NCBI GenBank assembly: GCA_964565665.1
Contig: CAZMFZ010000025.1
Location: 1-35,892, forward strand
DNA: 35,892 nucleotides
Origin: CAZMFZ01 sp964565665
GTDB lineage: Bacteria; Bacteroidota; Bacteroidia; Cytophagales; UBA9547
Reading direction: 5' to 3'
This document shows, piece after piece, positions 15,125 to 24,394 of the stretch (position 1 is the stretch's first letter; each line of letters begins with the position of its first letter). A program made the translations under genes and the position numbers. The notes beneath the pieces are model-generated. The model was not told where the DNA came from. It did no database searches and was given only the letters and a program-made list of their open reading frames with translations.

Positions 15125-16642
15125 ATGCAAAAACAGTCTTTTACATTGAAGGGAGGGCAATCTCAAAGCCAAAGTCAATCTTCGAATTTGAAAGGATTGT
15201 TTGAAGGTTATTTTATTGAACCCCAATTTTTAGACGAAGTATTTCAGCACAATGGTGTTCCTAATGGCTATTACGATAAAATAATTGAGCATTTTAATAA
15301 ACTATCGCTCGATGATTTCAAAGATATAAATGAATACACCAAGATGTCCTTTTTTAATCAGGGCATCACTTTTGCGGTATATTCCGATAAAGACCAAGGC
15401 ACGGAACGTATTTTTCCTTTTGATTTATTTCCTCGAATTATCCCCAAAGATGAGTGGGAAATGCTCGAAAAAGGTGTAATTCAGCGAAATAGAGCCATAA
15501 ATATGTTTTTGTGGGATATTTACCACGATAAGAAGATATTCAAAGATAAAGTAGTACCTGAAGAATTGATTGCTTCATCTCCCTATTATTATAAATCAAT
15601 GATGGGGGTAAATCCGGTTGGGAAAATCTATACGCATGTATCGGGTACCGATTTAATTAAGCATAACGATGGCAAGTATTATGTACTTGAAGACAATGTT
15701 CGTTGCCCTTCAGGAGTTAGTTATGTACTCTCTAACCGAGATGCTATCAAGAAAACATTTCCTAATCTATTGCTTCACCACGATGTGAGCTCGGTGCAGG
15801 AATATCCCCTTCAATTGCATGAAATAATGAAATCGGTAGCTCCTGAAAAAGCAGAATCGCCAACCTGTGTAGTGCTTACGCCAGGTATTTTCAATTCTGC
15901 TTATTTTGAACATGCTTTTTTGGCTCTCAATATGGGTATTCAATTGGTTGAAGGCAGGGATTTGCTTGTAGACAAGAATTTCGTATATATGAAAACGCTT
16001 TACGGGCCAAAACGAGTAGATGTGATATATAGAAGGGTAGATGATGAATTTATCGATCCGTTAGTTTTCAATAAAGATTCAATGTTGGGGGTAAAAGGCT
16101 TAATGGGAGCTTACCAAGCCGGAAATGTAACTTTGTTAAACGCACCCGGAACAGGTGCTGCAGATGACAAAGCGGTATACACATACGTGCCTGCAATGAT
16201 AAAATATTATTTATCTGAAGAAGCTATATTGAATAATGTGCATACCTATCGCTGCGAATTAGATAATGATTTGAAATACGTACTTGAAAACATGGAAAAA
16301 GTAGTGGTGAAGCCAGTAGATGAATCGGGTGGATATGGCTTACTGGTAGGCAGTAGGGCTACAAAAGAAGAAATTGAGGAATTCAAAAAAAGAATACTGG
16401 CCAATCGTAGGAAATATATCGCCCAGCCCATAATGTCGCTCAGTGTGCATTCTACTTTTATAGATGAAGACAATAAATTTGAAGAACGCCATATTGATTT
16501 GAGAACTTACTGCCTGATGGGTAAGGATAAATCGTATTTGTTGAAAGGCGGCTTAACGCGTGTAGCCCTCAAGAAAGGTAGCTTGGTTGTAAATTCTTCT
16601 CAAGGCGGTGGCTCGAAAGATACCTGGGTGCTTTTAACTTAA
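15125..16642 (+). CDS. Circularly permuted ATP-grasp protein (type 2, DUF404/DUF407)
   Basis: A 505-residue member of the circularly permuted ATP-grasp family, predicted to form amide bonds on peptides or amino acids with ATP; no substrate is established. Recognisable segments are FPFDLFPRIIPKDEW (97-111), VIQRNRAINMFLWDIYHD, VLEDNVRCPSGVSYVLSNR, VDVIYRRVDDEFIDP and KPVDESGGYGLLVG, with ERHIDLRTYCL near the end as the permuted metal/nucleotide site. The first 20 residues are Gln/Ser-rich and low complexity. An alpha-E gene follows, the standard partner. The usual third partner, a transglutaminase-like protease, is not in the window. Confidence 0.92.
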   Translation: MQKQSFTLKGGQSQSQSQSSNLKGLFEGYFIEPQFLDEVFQHNGVPNGYYDKIIEHFNKLSLDDFKDINEYTKMSFFNQGITFAVYSDKDQGTERIFPFDLFPRIIPKDEWEMLEKGVIQRNRAINMFLWDIYHDKKIFKDKVVPEELIASSPYYYKSMMGVNPVGKIYTHVSGTDLIKHNDGKYYVLEDNVRCPSGVSYVLSNRDAIKKTFPNLLLHHDVSSVQEYPLQLHEIMKSVAPEKAESPTCVVLTPGIFNSAYFEHAFLALNMGIQLVEGRDLLVDKNFVYMKTLYGPKRVDVIYRRVDDEFIDPLVFNKDSMLGVKGLMGAYQAGNVTLLNAPGTGAADDKAVYTYVPAMIKYYLSEEAILNNVHTYRCELDNDLKYVLENMEKVVVKPVDESGGYGLLVGSRATKEEIEEFKKRILANRRKYIAQPIMSLSVHSTFIDEDNKFEERHIDLRTYCLMGKDKSYLLKGGLTRVALKKGSLVVNSSQGGGSKDTWVLLT

Positions 16643-16800
16643 TTAGTGGTTGGTGAGTATTAATTATACCTGATAGATAATTAAATACATTAAAATTCAC
16701 AGATGGTATTAAGAGTAGGAAATGGTTGCTGGCGATTCTAGTCAGCCAACACTATTGTTATATTTTTATTCTACCATTATTAATTTTTATTTAAAATAAT
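16643..16800 (+). other. Intergenic region between ATP-grasp and alpha-E genes
   Basis: 158 bp without a gene. It contains an imperfect bulged hairpin (GGTTGCTG ... CAGCCAAC, about 16722-16749) and is AT-rich towards the alpha-E gene. No clear terminator or -7 element. Confidence 0.35.
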
Positions 16801-16828
16801 TCATAATTCATAATTCATAATTCATAAT
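16801..16828 (+). repeat. Heptanucleotide tandem repeat in the alpha-E leader
   Basis: Four perfect copies of the 7-mer TCATAAT, preceded by a degenerate fifth copy (AAATAAT, 16794-16800), ending one base before the ATG at 16830. Copy-number change would shift the promoter-to-start or leader spacing in 7-bp steps without altering the protein. Confidence 0.85.
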
Positions 16829-16829
16829 T

Positions 16830-17780
16830 ATGTTATCACGCATTGCAAACAGTCTTTTCTGGATGGGTCGCTACATTGAAAGAAGCGAACATTTGGCACG
16901 CTACACTAAAGTACATTATTTTTCGGCTCTTGATGCACCTCAAATGCAAAACAAGGAAGACCTATTGACTTCTATTTTGAAAAATGCTGGGCTAAATCAT
17001 TTGTATCACAAAGATTATGCTACTGTAAATGAGCAGGCAGTATTATTTTATGTGAGCCTCGATATTACAAACCCATTTTCAATAGCTACTGCCGTAAATT
17101 CGGCAAGGCAAAATGCTAGAGGAGCTAGAGATTCTATTTCTACCGAACTTTGGGAAGCCATAAATAAATATTATCATGAGGTAAATGACATTGCCCTAAG
17201 CACATTCGACCCAGATGATACTTTTGATTTGATGCAAACCATGATAAAAAACTGCAATATTATTCGTGGACTTATTGACAATACCATGTTGCATACTGAT
17301 GCTTGGAACTTGATTTCACTTGGTGTCCACATTGAGCGGGCTATCCAAATTATGCGAATACTCATTACCAAAACTGATGATATTGAAAATCTGGAGCAAA
17401 ACGATTTGGAAACAACCATCAGTAACTATCATTGGAGTACGCTGCTGAAAAGTGCAGAATCGTACGATATGTGCAATCGCTGCTATAAAGCTACACCCAG
17501 TCGCGACAATGCTTTAGATTTCTTAATTTTAAATCAATCATTTCCCAAATCAATTGCCTTTAACCTCAATTCTGCTTTTGAACATTTGCAGAAAATAACA
17601 GCTTTTGAACATGGAAACAATGAAAAATTCTTGTTTAATGTAGGTAAATTATTATATTCTTTTCGATACACCACCATAGAAGAAATAAAAGTACAGGATG
17701 TGAATACATTCTTAAAAAATAGCTTAGAAACCGTGTACAAAATAGCACGTGAGTTTGAAAAGCAGTATTTAAATTATTAG
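16830..17780 (+). CDS. Alpha-E domain protein (DUF403)
   Basis: A 316-residue all-helical protein beginning MLSRIANSLFWMGRYIERSEHLARY, the hallmark N-terminus of the alpha-E family, with NSARQNARGARDSISTELWEAIN near 90-112 and LGVHIERAIQIMRIL in the middle. In comparative-genomics work this family is a constant partner of circularly permuted ATP-grasp proteins and is predicted to help build or process a peptide; its chemistry is not established. The start codon immediately follows a 7-bp tandem repeat. It is 187 bp after the ATP-grasp gene, wide for an operon, so it may have its own promoter. Confidence 0.9.
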   Translation: MLSRIANSLFWMGRYIERSEHLARYTKVHYFSALDAPQMQNKEDLLTSILKNAGLNHLYHKDYATVNEQAVLFYVSLDITNPFSIATAVNSARQNARGARDSISTELWEAINKYYHEVNDIALSTFDPDDTFDLMQTMIKNCNIIRGLIDNTMLHTDAWNLISLGVHIERAIQIMRILITKTDDIENLEQNDLETTISNYHWSTLLKSAESYDMCNRCYKATPSRDNALDFLILNQSFPKSIAFNLNSAFEHLQKITAFEHGNNEKFLFNVGKLLYSFRYTTIEEIKVQDVNTFLKNSLETVYKIAREFEKQYLNY

Positions 17781-17872
17781 TAGTTTAGAAAATGTGGATA
17801 AAAAATAGCGCCAAATTGTAATTTGAAACTTTTTAGCCCTTATGATTGTAAAAAGAATTAAACAACACGCTT

Positions 17873-18169
17873 ATGTCGCAATTCATGGCTCAAATTACCT
17901 TGCCAGATTTCCTCGATGAAAATTTTATGGCATTAATTCCAGAACATAGAACCTATGTTGATCAGTTGATGAACGATGGCATAATTACAAGCTATAGCCT
18001 TGCACTCGACCGTAGCACCGTTTGGATTACTTTTAATTCTAAGAATGAAAAAGCTGTTACTAAAATAATTCACAGCTTTCCAATCTCTGATTATATTGAA
18101 TTTGACATTTTAGAATTGGCTTTTCATAATAGTGCTACCGTGTTTTTCCCTTCTTTGTCATTAAATTGA
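17873..18169 (+). CDS. Muconolactone-isomerase-like small protein
   Basis: A 98-residue alpha/beta protein with the pattern LIPEHRTYVDQLMNDGIITSYSLALDRSTVWITF, as in the muconolactone delta-isomerase-like (ferredoxin-fold dimer) family found in Bacteroidota. A catabolic isomerase role is unlikely here, as no aromatic-degradation genes are near; members of this fold also include YciI-like and stress-related proteins. A second ATG four codons later (17885) is possible. It lies 92 bp after the alpha-E gene in the same direction. Function unknown. Confidence 0.65.
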   Translation: MSQFMAQITLPDFLDENFMALIPEHRTYVDQLMNDGIITSYSLALDRSTVWITFNSKNEKAVTKIIHSFPISDYIEFDILELAFHNSATVFFPSLSLN

Positions 18170-18230
18170 TGCTTTACTATTGAATTAAAAAAGCAGACTA
18201 ATTTTTTAAAGTTACTAAAAAGTTAAAGGA

Positions 18231-19403
18231 TTAAAACACTTCGTAGATTGCCGCTACGCCTTGCCCACCACCAACACAGGCGGATACTATCCCGTATTTT
18301 AACTTTCTTTTCTTCATTTCATTAAATAATTGTACGGAAAGTTTTGTGCCTGTACAGCCAAGTGGGTGACCTAGTGCAATAGCACCACCATTTACATTCA
18401 CCATATCTTGGTTCAAATCTAATTGGCGACAAACAGCCAATGATTGCGAGGCAAATGCCTCATTCAATTCTATCATTTGAATATCTGACAATTTCAAACC
18501 TCCCAATTTCAAAGCTTTTGGAATGGCTTCTACTGGCCCAATCCCCATAATACGTGGCTCTACACCAGCCGCAGCATGGGAAATAAACCTTGCAATTGGA
18601 TTTAGGTTATGTTCTTTTAAAAAGTTTTCACTTACCACCATTGCAAAAGCTGCACCATCTGAAGTTTGAGATGAATTTCCTGCAGTTACAGAGCCATTAG
18701 CTGAGAATACAGGCTTTAATTTTGCCAAAGCTTCTATTGATGTATCGGCTCTAGGACCTTCATCGGTATCAATAGTATATTCCTTCGTTTTTTTCTTTCC
18801 AGTTTCATCTACAAAAGTTTCTTTAACTTTTATAGGAACGATTTGATCTTTAAAAAAACCGCTTTTAATGGCATTGCCTGCTTTTTGATGAGAGCGAAAT
18901 GCGAAAGCATCTTGGTCTTCACGCGAAATTTTGAATTCATTGGCAACAGCTTCGGCAGTAGCTCCCATATTGCTATACCAATCTGGATTATTCTTAGCTA
19001 TTTCAAAATTCAAAGCCAATTTCCAGCCCCCTAGCGGCACATAGCTCATGGTTTCTACCCCACCAGCCACTATGCAATCGGCCATTCCTGCATTAATTTT
19101 ATAGGCAGCCAATGCAATGGTTTCCATTCCAGAGCCACAATAGCGATTTACTACCATACCCGGCACATTCATTGGTAATGCTAGCAAAGAAATCATTCTT
19201 CCAATTTGCATTCCTTGTTCTGCTTCGGGTACGGCATTGCCTACTATCAAATCATCGACCAATTTGGGGTCAACTTCGGGCAAAGAAGCCATAAGATGTT
19301 TGATTACATCTGCAGCCAAATCATCTGGGCGGGTGAATCTAAATACTCCTCTTGGAGCTTTTCCAACTGCAGAACGGAAGCCTGCCACAATATATGCATT
19401 CAT
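18231..19403 (-). CDS. fadA: Acetyl-CoA acyltransferase (thiolase)
   Basis: Thiolase II-family enzyme cleaving 3-ketoacyl-CoA in fatty-acid oxidation (or condensing two acetyl-CoA). 390 residues, standard length. All catalytic residues are visible: nucleophile C89 in VVNRYCGSGMET, H346 in GGAIALGHPLGCTG, and C376 in SACVGGGQG. There is no adjacent fadB, so a degradative thiolase is favoured by sequence flavour (RYCGSGMETI) rather than context. It converges with the isomerase-like gene, with only 61 bp and no obvious hairpin between them. Confidence 0.92.
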   Translation of the reverse strand: MNAYIVAGFRSAVGKAPRGVFRFTRPDDLAADVIKHLMASLPEVDPKLVDDLIVGNAVPEAEQGMQIGRMISLLALPMNVPGMVVNRYCGSGMETIALAAYKINAGMADCIVAGGVETMSYVPLGGWKLALNFEIAKNNPDWYSNMGATAEAVANEFKISREDQDAFAFRSHQKAGNAIKSGFFKDQIVPIKVKETFVDETGKKKTKEYTIDTDEGPRADTSIEALAKLKPVFSANGSVTAGNSSQTSDGAAFAMVVSENFLKEHNLNPIARFISHAAAGVEPRIMGIGPVEAIPKALKLGGLKLSDIQMIELNEAFASQSLAVCRQLDLNQDMVNVNGGAIALGHPLGCTGTKLSVQLFNEMKKRKLKYGIVSACVGGGQGVAAIYEVF

Positions 19404-19513
19404 AATTTACAAGTTTTTGGTGCTTTTACGTGAATGAGATGCTGGAGTTAGTGCCTTTATTCAATATAGAAATTAACAATAATTGTTCCAATAGCAATTA
19501 GTGACGGTACAAA

Positions 19514-20434
19514 CTAGTTTGATTGGTCTTTTATTATCCCACCTCTATTCTTGAGCCAGTTTTTTAATCTTTCAGGCCAATCTGCTATTCTTTCAGGATT
19601 GCCGCCTTTCATTTGTTCTTTGGGATACAAACCATAGCCATGCCCTCCTCTTTCATAAATATGTAACTCAGAAGGCACATTATTTTGCCTCAATGCTGAA
19701 AAATAAGCAATACTATTCTCACATTTCACGCCATCATCGGCAGTAGAAAGCAGAAATGTAGGCGGTGTAAGTGGGGAAACTCTTGTTTCGGTTGAAACAC
19801 TATCGACCAGTTTTGGGTCGGCATTGTCGCCTAATAGCACGCCACGGCTAAACTCAAACGCAAATGTGCTTCTAAAAGAAATTACAGGATAAATCAATAC
19901 CGAGAAGTTGGGTTTACTGCTGGTTTTTTCAATGGCATCTTTGGCTTTAAGGTTGCCACCATCAAAAATTGTAGAGAGCATGGAAGCCAAATGCCCGCCT
20001 GCTGAAAATCCCATTACCCCAATTTTTTCTGGGTTTAAACTATATTCTATTGACTTCGAGCGAAATAGACGCATGGCTCTAGTTACATCTGTAAATTGGG
20101 CTGGATGTCTGTATTTCTTATGATCCCAAGTTCCCAATCGGTAGCGAAGTATTGCCACAGTTACACCCATATCGTTGTACCATTTGGCTACTTGCCAACC
20201 TTCGTGTCCCAATGCTAATGCTACATAGCCGCCACCGGGGCAAAGTAATACGCCCGCGCCCGTTGCTTTTTCTTTTGTAGGAAAATAAACGGTAATAGAA
20301 GGTTTGTCTACCTCTTCAGTACCTTGGGCATAGGGTACACCCTCCGACCATAGGTATATTTTTACAGAATCAACTGTTTGTGCATATAGAACTTGGCTCG
20401 CAAATGCAAAAGCTATTAAAAATGTACGCTTCAT
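19514..20434 (-). CDS. Secreted alpha/beta hydrolase (acetylxylan-esterase/BD-FAE-like)
   Basis: A 306-residue hydrolase with a signal peptide (MKRTFLIAFAFASQVLYAQ, cut near residue 19), so periplasmic or exported. The oxyanion-hole motif is CPGGGY (65-70), the nucleophile elbow is GFSAGGH with S144, the acid is D233 or D234 (STADDGV) and the base is H265 (GGHGYGLY). This layout matches the carbohydrate-esterase/HSL-like group that removes acetyl or feruloyl groups from plant polysaccharides, though the substrate cannot be told. It is a single gene; the terminator at 20472-20495 separates it from the upstream sucC unit. Confidence 0.85.
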   Translation of the reverse strand: MKRTFLIAFAFASQVLYAQTVDSVKIYLWSEGVPYAQGTEEVDKPSITVYFPTKEKATGAGVLLCPGGGYVALALGHEGWQVAKWYNDMGVTVAILRYRLGTWDHKKYRHPAQFTDVTRAMRLFRSKSIEYSLNPEKIGVMGFSAGGHLASMLSTIFDGGNLKAKDAIEKTSSKPNFSVLIYPVISFRSTFAFEFSRGVLLGDNADPKLVDSVSTETRVSPLTPPTFLLSTADDGVKCENSIAYFSALRQNNVPSELHIYERGGHGYGLYPKEQMKGGNPERIADWPERLKNWLKNRGGIIKDQSN

Positions 20435-20469
20435 TGGCTATAGTTTCAATTTATGAATGGTATATAAAT

Positions 20470-20497
20470 AAAAATCCTGCTTTTGAGCAGGATTTCA
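20470..20497 (-). terminator. Terminator downstream of sucC and the 34-residue ORF
   Basis: Perfect 10-bp stem AAATCCTGCT (20472-20481) with AGCAGGATTT (20486-20495) and a 4-nt loop. On the minus strand it lies 22 bp after the small ORF's stop and ends in T's; it isolates the hydrolase gene from the sucC transcript. Confidence 0.8.
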
Positions 20498-20517
20498 AAA
20501 ATAGTTTGTTGTAAATA

Positions 20518-20622
20518 TTAATCTACATCGTAGGGACTTGTGCTAACTTTTGAATTTGGCAATATTATAGGACATAATAAAGCCAAAATAAACAAAGCGA
20601 CAATAATAAAGAGCATGAACAT
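20518..20622 (-). CDS. 34-residue single-pass membrane peptide
   Basis: A short ORF starting ATG at 20622 and ending TAA: MFMLFIIVALFILALLC followed by PIILPNSKVSTSPYDVD. Residues 1-21 form one hydrophobic helix, followed by a polar tail. It lies 52 bp after sucC on the same strand and immediately before a strong terminator, as a translated last cistron would. No homologue comes to mind. The hydrophobic run plus a tight downstream terminator is the evidence; absence of translation cannot be excluded. Confidence 0.45.
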   Translation of the reverse strand: MFMLFIIVALFILALLCPIILPNSKVSTSPYDVD

Positions 20623-20674
20623 AATGTGAATGTTTGATTTTAAATGATGAATTATTACAATAGAAGTACAATTA

Positions 20675-21886
20675 TTAACTCAAAGCTTCTTGAACCAATT
20701 TGGCAGCATCTTTCAAAATCACAGCCGATTTCACTTTCAAGCCCGATTCGTTAATAATTTTTGCCCCTTCTTCAGCATTTGTACCTTGCAAACGAACAAT
20801 GATGGGAATACCAATCGTGCCAATATTTTTGTAGGCTTCCACTACTCCGTTTGCCACTCTGTCGCAGCGCACAATTCCACCAAATATATTGATGAGAATA
20901 GCTTTGACATTAGGATCTTTCAAAATAATTCTGAAACCTGCCTCCACTGTCTTCGCATTAGCCCCTCCGCCAACATCTAAAAAGTTGGCTGGCTCGCCAC
21001 CTGAGAGCTTAATTACATCCATTGTGGCCATGGCCAATCCTGCACCGTTTACCATGCATCCCACATTTCCATCCAGTTTTACATAATTAAGATTGCTTTC
21101 TCCAGCTTCCACCTCCAATGGGTCTTCTTCAGTGATATCTCTCAAAGCAGCAAGGTCGGGATGGCGGTACAAAGCGTTGTCATCAAAGGCCACTTTGGCA
21201 TCTACGGCCAGTATTTGGTCGTCAGATGTTTTCAGTACTGGATTAATTTCAATCATTGCCGCATCGGTAGCTACATACATGGCATATATTTTGGTCACAA
21301 ATTGCACCATGTCTTTAAAAGCATTGCCCGACAAGCCCAATTTAAAAGCTATTTTTCGAGCTTGGAATGGTTGCAAGCCAATTAAAGGATCGACCCATTC
21401 TTTAAATATTTTCTCAGGGGTATGCGCAGCCACCTCTTCGATGTCCATACCACCTTCTGTAGATGCAATAATTGCGTTTTTGCCTTTTCCACGGTCTAGA
21501 ACGATAGAAAGATAAAGTTCTTTGGGCTGAGTTAAGCCAGGGTAATATACGTCAGCAGCTACCAGTACCTTATTTACCAATCTTCCCTCGGCTGTAGTTT
21601 GAATAGTAACCAAAGTACCGCCCAATATTTGAGAAGCTTTTTCATTCACTTCATCGAGCGTTTTCGCTAGCATCACACCGCGGTATTCAGTACCTACAAT
21701 TTTGCCTTTCCCACGACCCCCAGCATGAATCTGGGCTTTTACTACCCAGAGTTTGGTGCCCGTAAGTTCAGTTAGCTTTTTGGCAGCCTCAACAGCACTC
21801 TCTGGTGAGTCAGCTACTATACCCTCCCCGATCTTGACACCATATTTCTTTAATATCTCTTTGGCCTGATATTCGTGTATATTCAT
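20675..21886 (-). CDS. sucC: Succinyl-CoA synthetase (ADP-forming) beta subunit
   Basis: TCA-cycle enzyme subunit: ATP-grasp domain that forms succinyl-CoA from succinate with ATP (or the reverse). 403 residues, beginning MNIHEYQAKEILKKYGV as in the family. The nucleotide-binding segment AQIHAGGRGKGKIVG is near residue 51-65, MIEINPVL (near 217) binds metal, and the C-terminal domain has FGGIVRCDRVANGV. The alpha subunit gene sucD is not adjacent. A 34-residue membrane peptide follows it. Confidence 0.95.
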   Translation of the reverse strand: MNIHEYQAKEILKKYGVKIGEGIVADSPESAVEAAKKLTELTGTKLWVVKAQIHAGGRGKGKIVGTEYRGVMLAKTLDEVNEKASQILGGTLVTIQTTAEGRLVNKVLVAADVYYPGLTQPKELYLSIVLDRGKGKNAIIASTEGGMDIEEVAAHTPEKIFKEWVDPLIGLQPFQARKIAFKLGLSGNAFKDMVQFVTKIYAMYVATDAAMIEINPVLKTSDDQILAVDAKVAFDDNALYRHPDLAALRDITEEDPLEVEAGESNLNYVKLDGNVGCMVNGAGLAMATMDVIKLSGGEPANFLDVGGGANAKTVEAGFRIILKDPNVKAILINIFGGIVRCDRVANGVVEAYKNIGTIGIPIIVRLQGTNAEEGAKIINESGLKVKSAVILKDAAKLVQEALS

Positions 21887-22052
21887 CTTGCAAGGTTTTT
21901 TATTGATTATGCGAAAGTATGAAGTTTAATTAAGAATTGGGAGTGATAAAATGTTTTTTTAGAGGGAAATCCAAAAAATTAAACTGCGACAGCGAGATGA
22001 ATTAAATTTTATTTTGAGTCCAAACTCCCATTAAATGAGTGAGTTCCCACAA

Positions 22053-23339
22053 TTAAGAAAACCTGCTTTCAATTATTTTTTCTAATTGCAAACGCAAAGC
22101 CGGGATTTCAACTTTTTCTAATACATCATTTACGTAGGCTTTAGTGAGCATGGCTTTGGCTTGCTTTTCGCCTATTCCCCTAGAGCGCAAATAAAATAAT
22201 GCCTCTTTGTCCAATTGCCCAGTAGTGCTGCCATGTGAGCATTTTACGTCATCGGCCCAAATTTCAAGCTGTGGTTTAGAAAAAGCATTAGCTTGATTGG
22301 AAAGCAAAATATTTTTGCTCGACTGGTAGGCATTGGTTTTCTGGGCATCTTTCCGCACAAAAATTTTGCCATTGAACACTGCCGAAGCCGCATCATCAAC
22401 TATGTTTTTGTACAACTCGTTGCTTTCGCAGTTGGGCACGGCATGGTCAACGACCGTGTGGTTATCTACATGCGAAGTGTCATTTATCAAAACCAAACCG
22501 TAAAGATGCGTTTCTGAATTTGGGGAATGAAAACAAACATTAAAGTTGTTTCTCACCACATTTCCACCTAATGTAAGGGTGACACCATTGAATACACTTT
22601 TCCCTAATTGGTTTACTTGGGTAGTGCCAATATGGTTCTCATTTTCGAAACCGTACTGCACCTTGGCATATTTCACAATGCTGTCTTCCCCTTGTGAAAT
22701 TTCAGTAATCATATTCGAAACCGAAGGGTCGCTGCCTACTTTGATATGCACTTCCACTAGCTGAATGCTGGCATTTTTTCCCACGCTCAACAGTATTTTA
22801 GGTTGAGAAAAAACAGCTGCATTTGTGATTATATAAATTACAACTGGGAGTTCAATATGCTCATTATCAGCTACTTCTATAAAAATTCCATTCTCAGCAA
22901 AGGCTTCGTTAGCTGCAATGAACCCATCGGTATTGTACTGCTTGTATCCCTTTAAATTAGCCTTTGAAAATTTTTCGGAATAAATTATCGAGGCCAGGTT
23001 TTCAATGGTTAATCCTTTAATCCGTTGCGTGTTTTCTAATGTTTGTGCATATATGCCATCTTCAATTATAATATTTACTGCTTCCAGATCAGGGATAAAA
23101 TGTTGGCTGATGCCTTGTGTTAATTCCTGCTTCTTCGTCTTGAAGTGAAAGTCGTTTTTCAAATACTCAGCCACCGAGGTATATTTCCATTCTTCATTTT
23201 TGATGGTCGGAAAACCTTGCTTTTCAAATTCAGCGATGGCTAATTTACGTAATTGGTGCAATTCAGAATCACTTTTACCATTTATGGACTTTTCAAAAAC
23301 TTGGAATTGGGTGATTATTTTTTCTTCTAGTGCTGTCAT
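22053..23339 (-). CDS. sufD: Fe-S cluster assembly protein SufD
   Basis: Scaffold subunit that pairs with SufB and SufC in the SufBC2D complex. 428 residues from the ATG at 23339 (MTALEEKIITQFQVF). The frame extends 10 codons upstream, but MPLKVNSKRT is unlike SufD N-termini and reduces the gap to sufC. Visible features: NEEWKYTSVAEYLKNDF near 50, the right-handed beta-helix core, and the C-terminal signature DDVKCSHGSTTGQLDKEALFYLRSRGI with the conserved His. It lies 53 bp downstream of sufC on the same strand. A sufS cysteine desulfurase is not in the window; it would be expected beyond in many relatives, but here the next downstream gene is sucC. Confidence 0.92.
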   Translation of the reverse strand: MTALEEKIITQFQVFEKSINGKSDSELHQLRKLAIAEFEKQGFPTIKNEEWKYTSVAEYLKNDFHFKTKKQELTQGISQHFIPDLEAVNIIIEDGIYAQTLENTQRIKGLTIENLASIIYSEKFSKANLKGYKQYNTDGFIAANEAFAENGIFIEVADNEHIELPVVIYIITNAAVFSQPKILLSVGKNASIQLVEVHIKVGSDPSVSNMITEISQGEDSIVKYAKVQYGFENENHIGTTQVNQLGKSVFNGVTLTLGGNVVRNNFNVCFHSPNSETHLYGLVLINDTSHVDNHTVVDHAVPNCESNELYKNIVDDAASAVFNGKIFVRKDAQKTNAYQSSKNILLSNQANAFSKPQLEIWADDVKCSHGSTTGQLDKEALFYLRSRGIGEKQAKAMLTKAYVNDVLEKVEIPALRLQLEKIIESRFS

Positions 23340-23392
23340 GGTTCTTTTTGAATTGACTTTTAAAGGCAAATGCTTAATTGTTTAAATCGATG

Positions 23393-24154
23393 CTAGGCAG
23401 GAAGTGCATCCACCTCATTTTTAATGAAATCATAACCACGCTCCTCCAGCTCAAAAGCCAATTCCTTAGTTCCTGATTTCACTATTCTACCGTTGTAAAG
23501 CACGTGCACAAAATCTGGAACAATGAAATCGAGCAGTCTTTGGTAATGGGTAATAACCAGAATGCCATTGTCTTTCGAACGCAATTTGTTTACGCCACCT
23601 GCCACTATTCTAAGTGCGTCTATATCTAAGCCAGAATCTGTTTCGTCAAGGATGGCTAACTTAGGATCAAGCATCGCCATTTGGAAAATCTCGTTGCGTT
23701 TTTTCTCGCCACCTGAAAAGCCCTCATTCAAAGAGCGGCTCAATAATGATTGGTCGATGTTTACATAAGTCATTTTCTCCTTCATCAATTTTAAAAAAGA
23801 AACGGCATCAAGTGTATCAAGACCTTTGTGTTTGCGCACCTCATTTACAGCCGCTTTCATAAAATTGGTAGTGCTTACCCCAGGTATTTCAATCGGATAC
23901 TGAAACGCCAAAAATATGCCTTCCCTTGCTCTTTCCTCGGGAGAAAATTCTAAAAGATTTTTCCCTTCAAACTCAACGCTTCCGCTCGTTACTTCGTAGA
24001 CCTCACGACCCGCAAGAACAGAAGCCAAGGTGCTTTTACCAGAGCCGTTGGGTCCCATGATGGCGTGAACTTCACCTGCTTTTACTTCAAGGTTTAAGCC
24101 TTTTAATATTTGTTTCTCGCCAATTTTGGCTTGTAAATTATTGATTTTGAGCAT
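23393..24154 (-). CDS. sufC: Fe-S cluster assembly ATPase SufC
   Basis: ABC-type ATPase that drives conformational change of SufB/SufD. 253 residues. Walker A GPNGSGKST is at 34-42, the Q-loop is LAFQYP, the signature FSGGEKKR starts at 146, Walker B LAILDE is at 166-171 with TDSGLD following, and the switch histidine is in ITHYQRL. All motifs intact. It precedes sufD, but the usual upstream neighbour sufB is about 1.4 kb away behind several small genes; 240 bp with no gene separates sufC from the nearest of these. Confidence 0.95.
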   Translation of the reverse strand: MLKINNLQAKIGEKQILKGLNLEVKAGEVHAIMGPNGSGKSTLASVLAGREVYEVTSGSVEFEGKNLLEFSPEERAREGIFLAFQYPIEIPGVSTTNFMKAAVNEVRKHKGLDTLDAVSFLKLMKEKMTYVNIDQSLLSRSLNEGFSGGEKKRNEIFQMAMLDPKLAILDETDSGLDIDALRIVAGGVNKLRSKDNGILVITHYQRLLDFIVPDFVHVLYNGRIVKSGTKELAFELEERGYDFIKNEVDALPA

Positions 24155-24394
24155 TTTAATCTATACTGTTTAACCTCTTTTAACTTTTATTTTGATGGAT
24201 ATTTACGGAAATAGCAAACCACATTAAACCGCAAAAAAATCATAGTTCGCCCGAAATCTATTATACATGGTGTCATTTTTTATTATCGGATTGCGATTTC
24301 ATCCCTTATGCTAGTGGATTTGTATGTTAAGAAAGTAAATAATAATGAAACTCCAAAATAAAACTGTGATTGTGCTTTTATACTTTCGAAAAAA

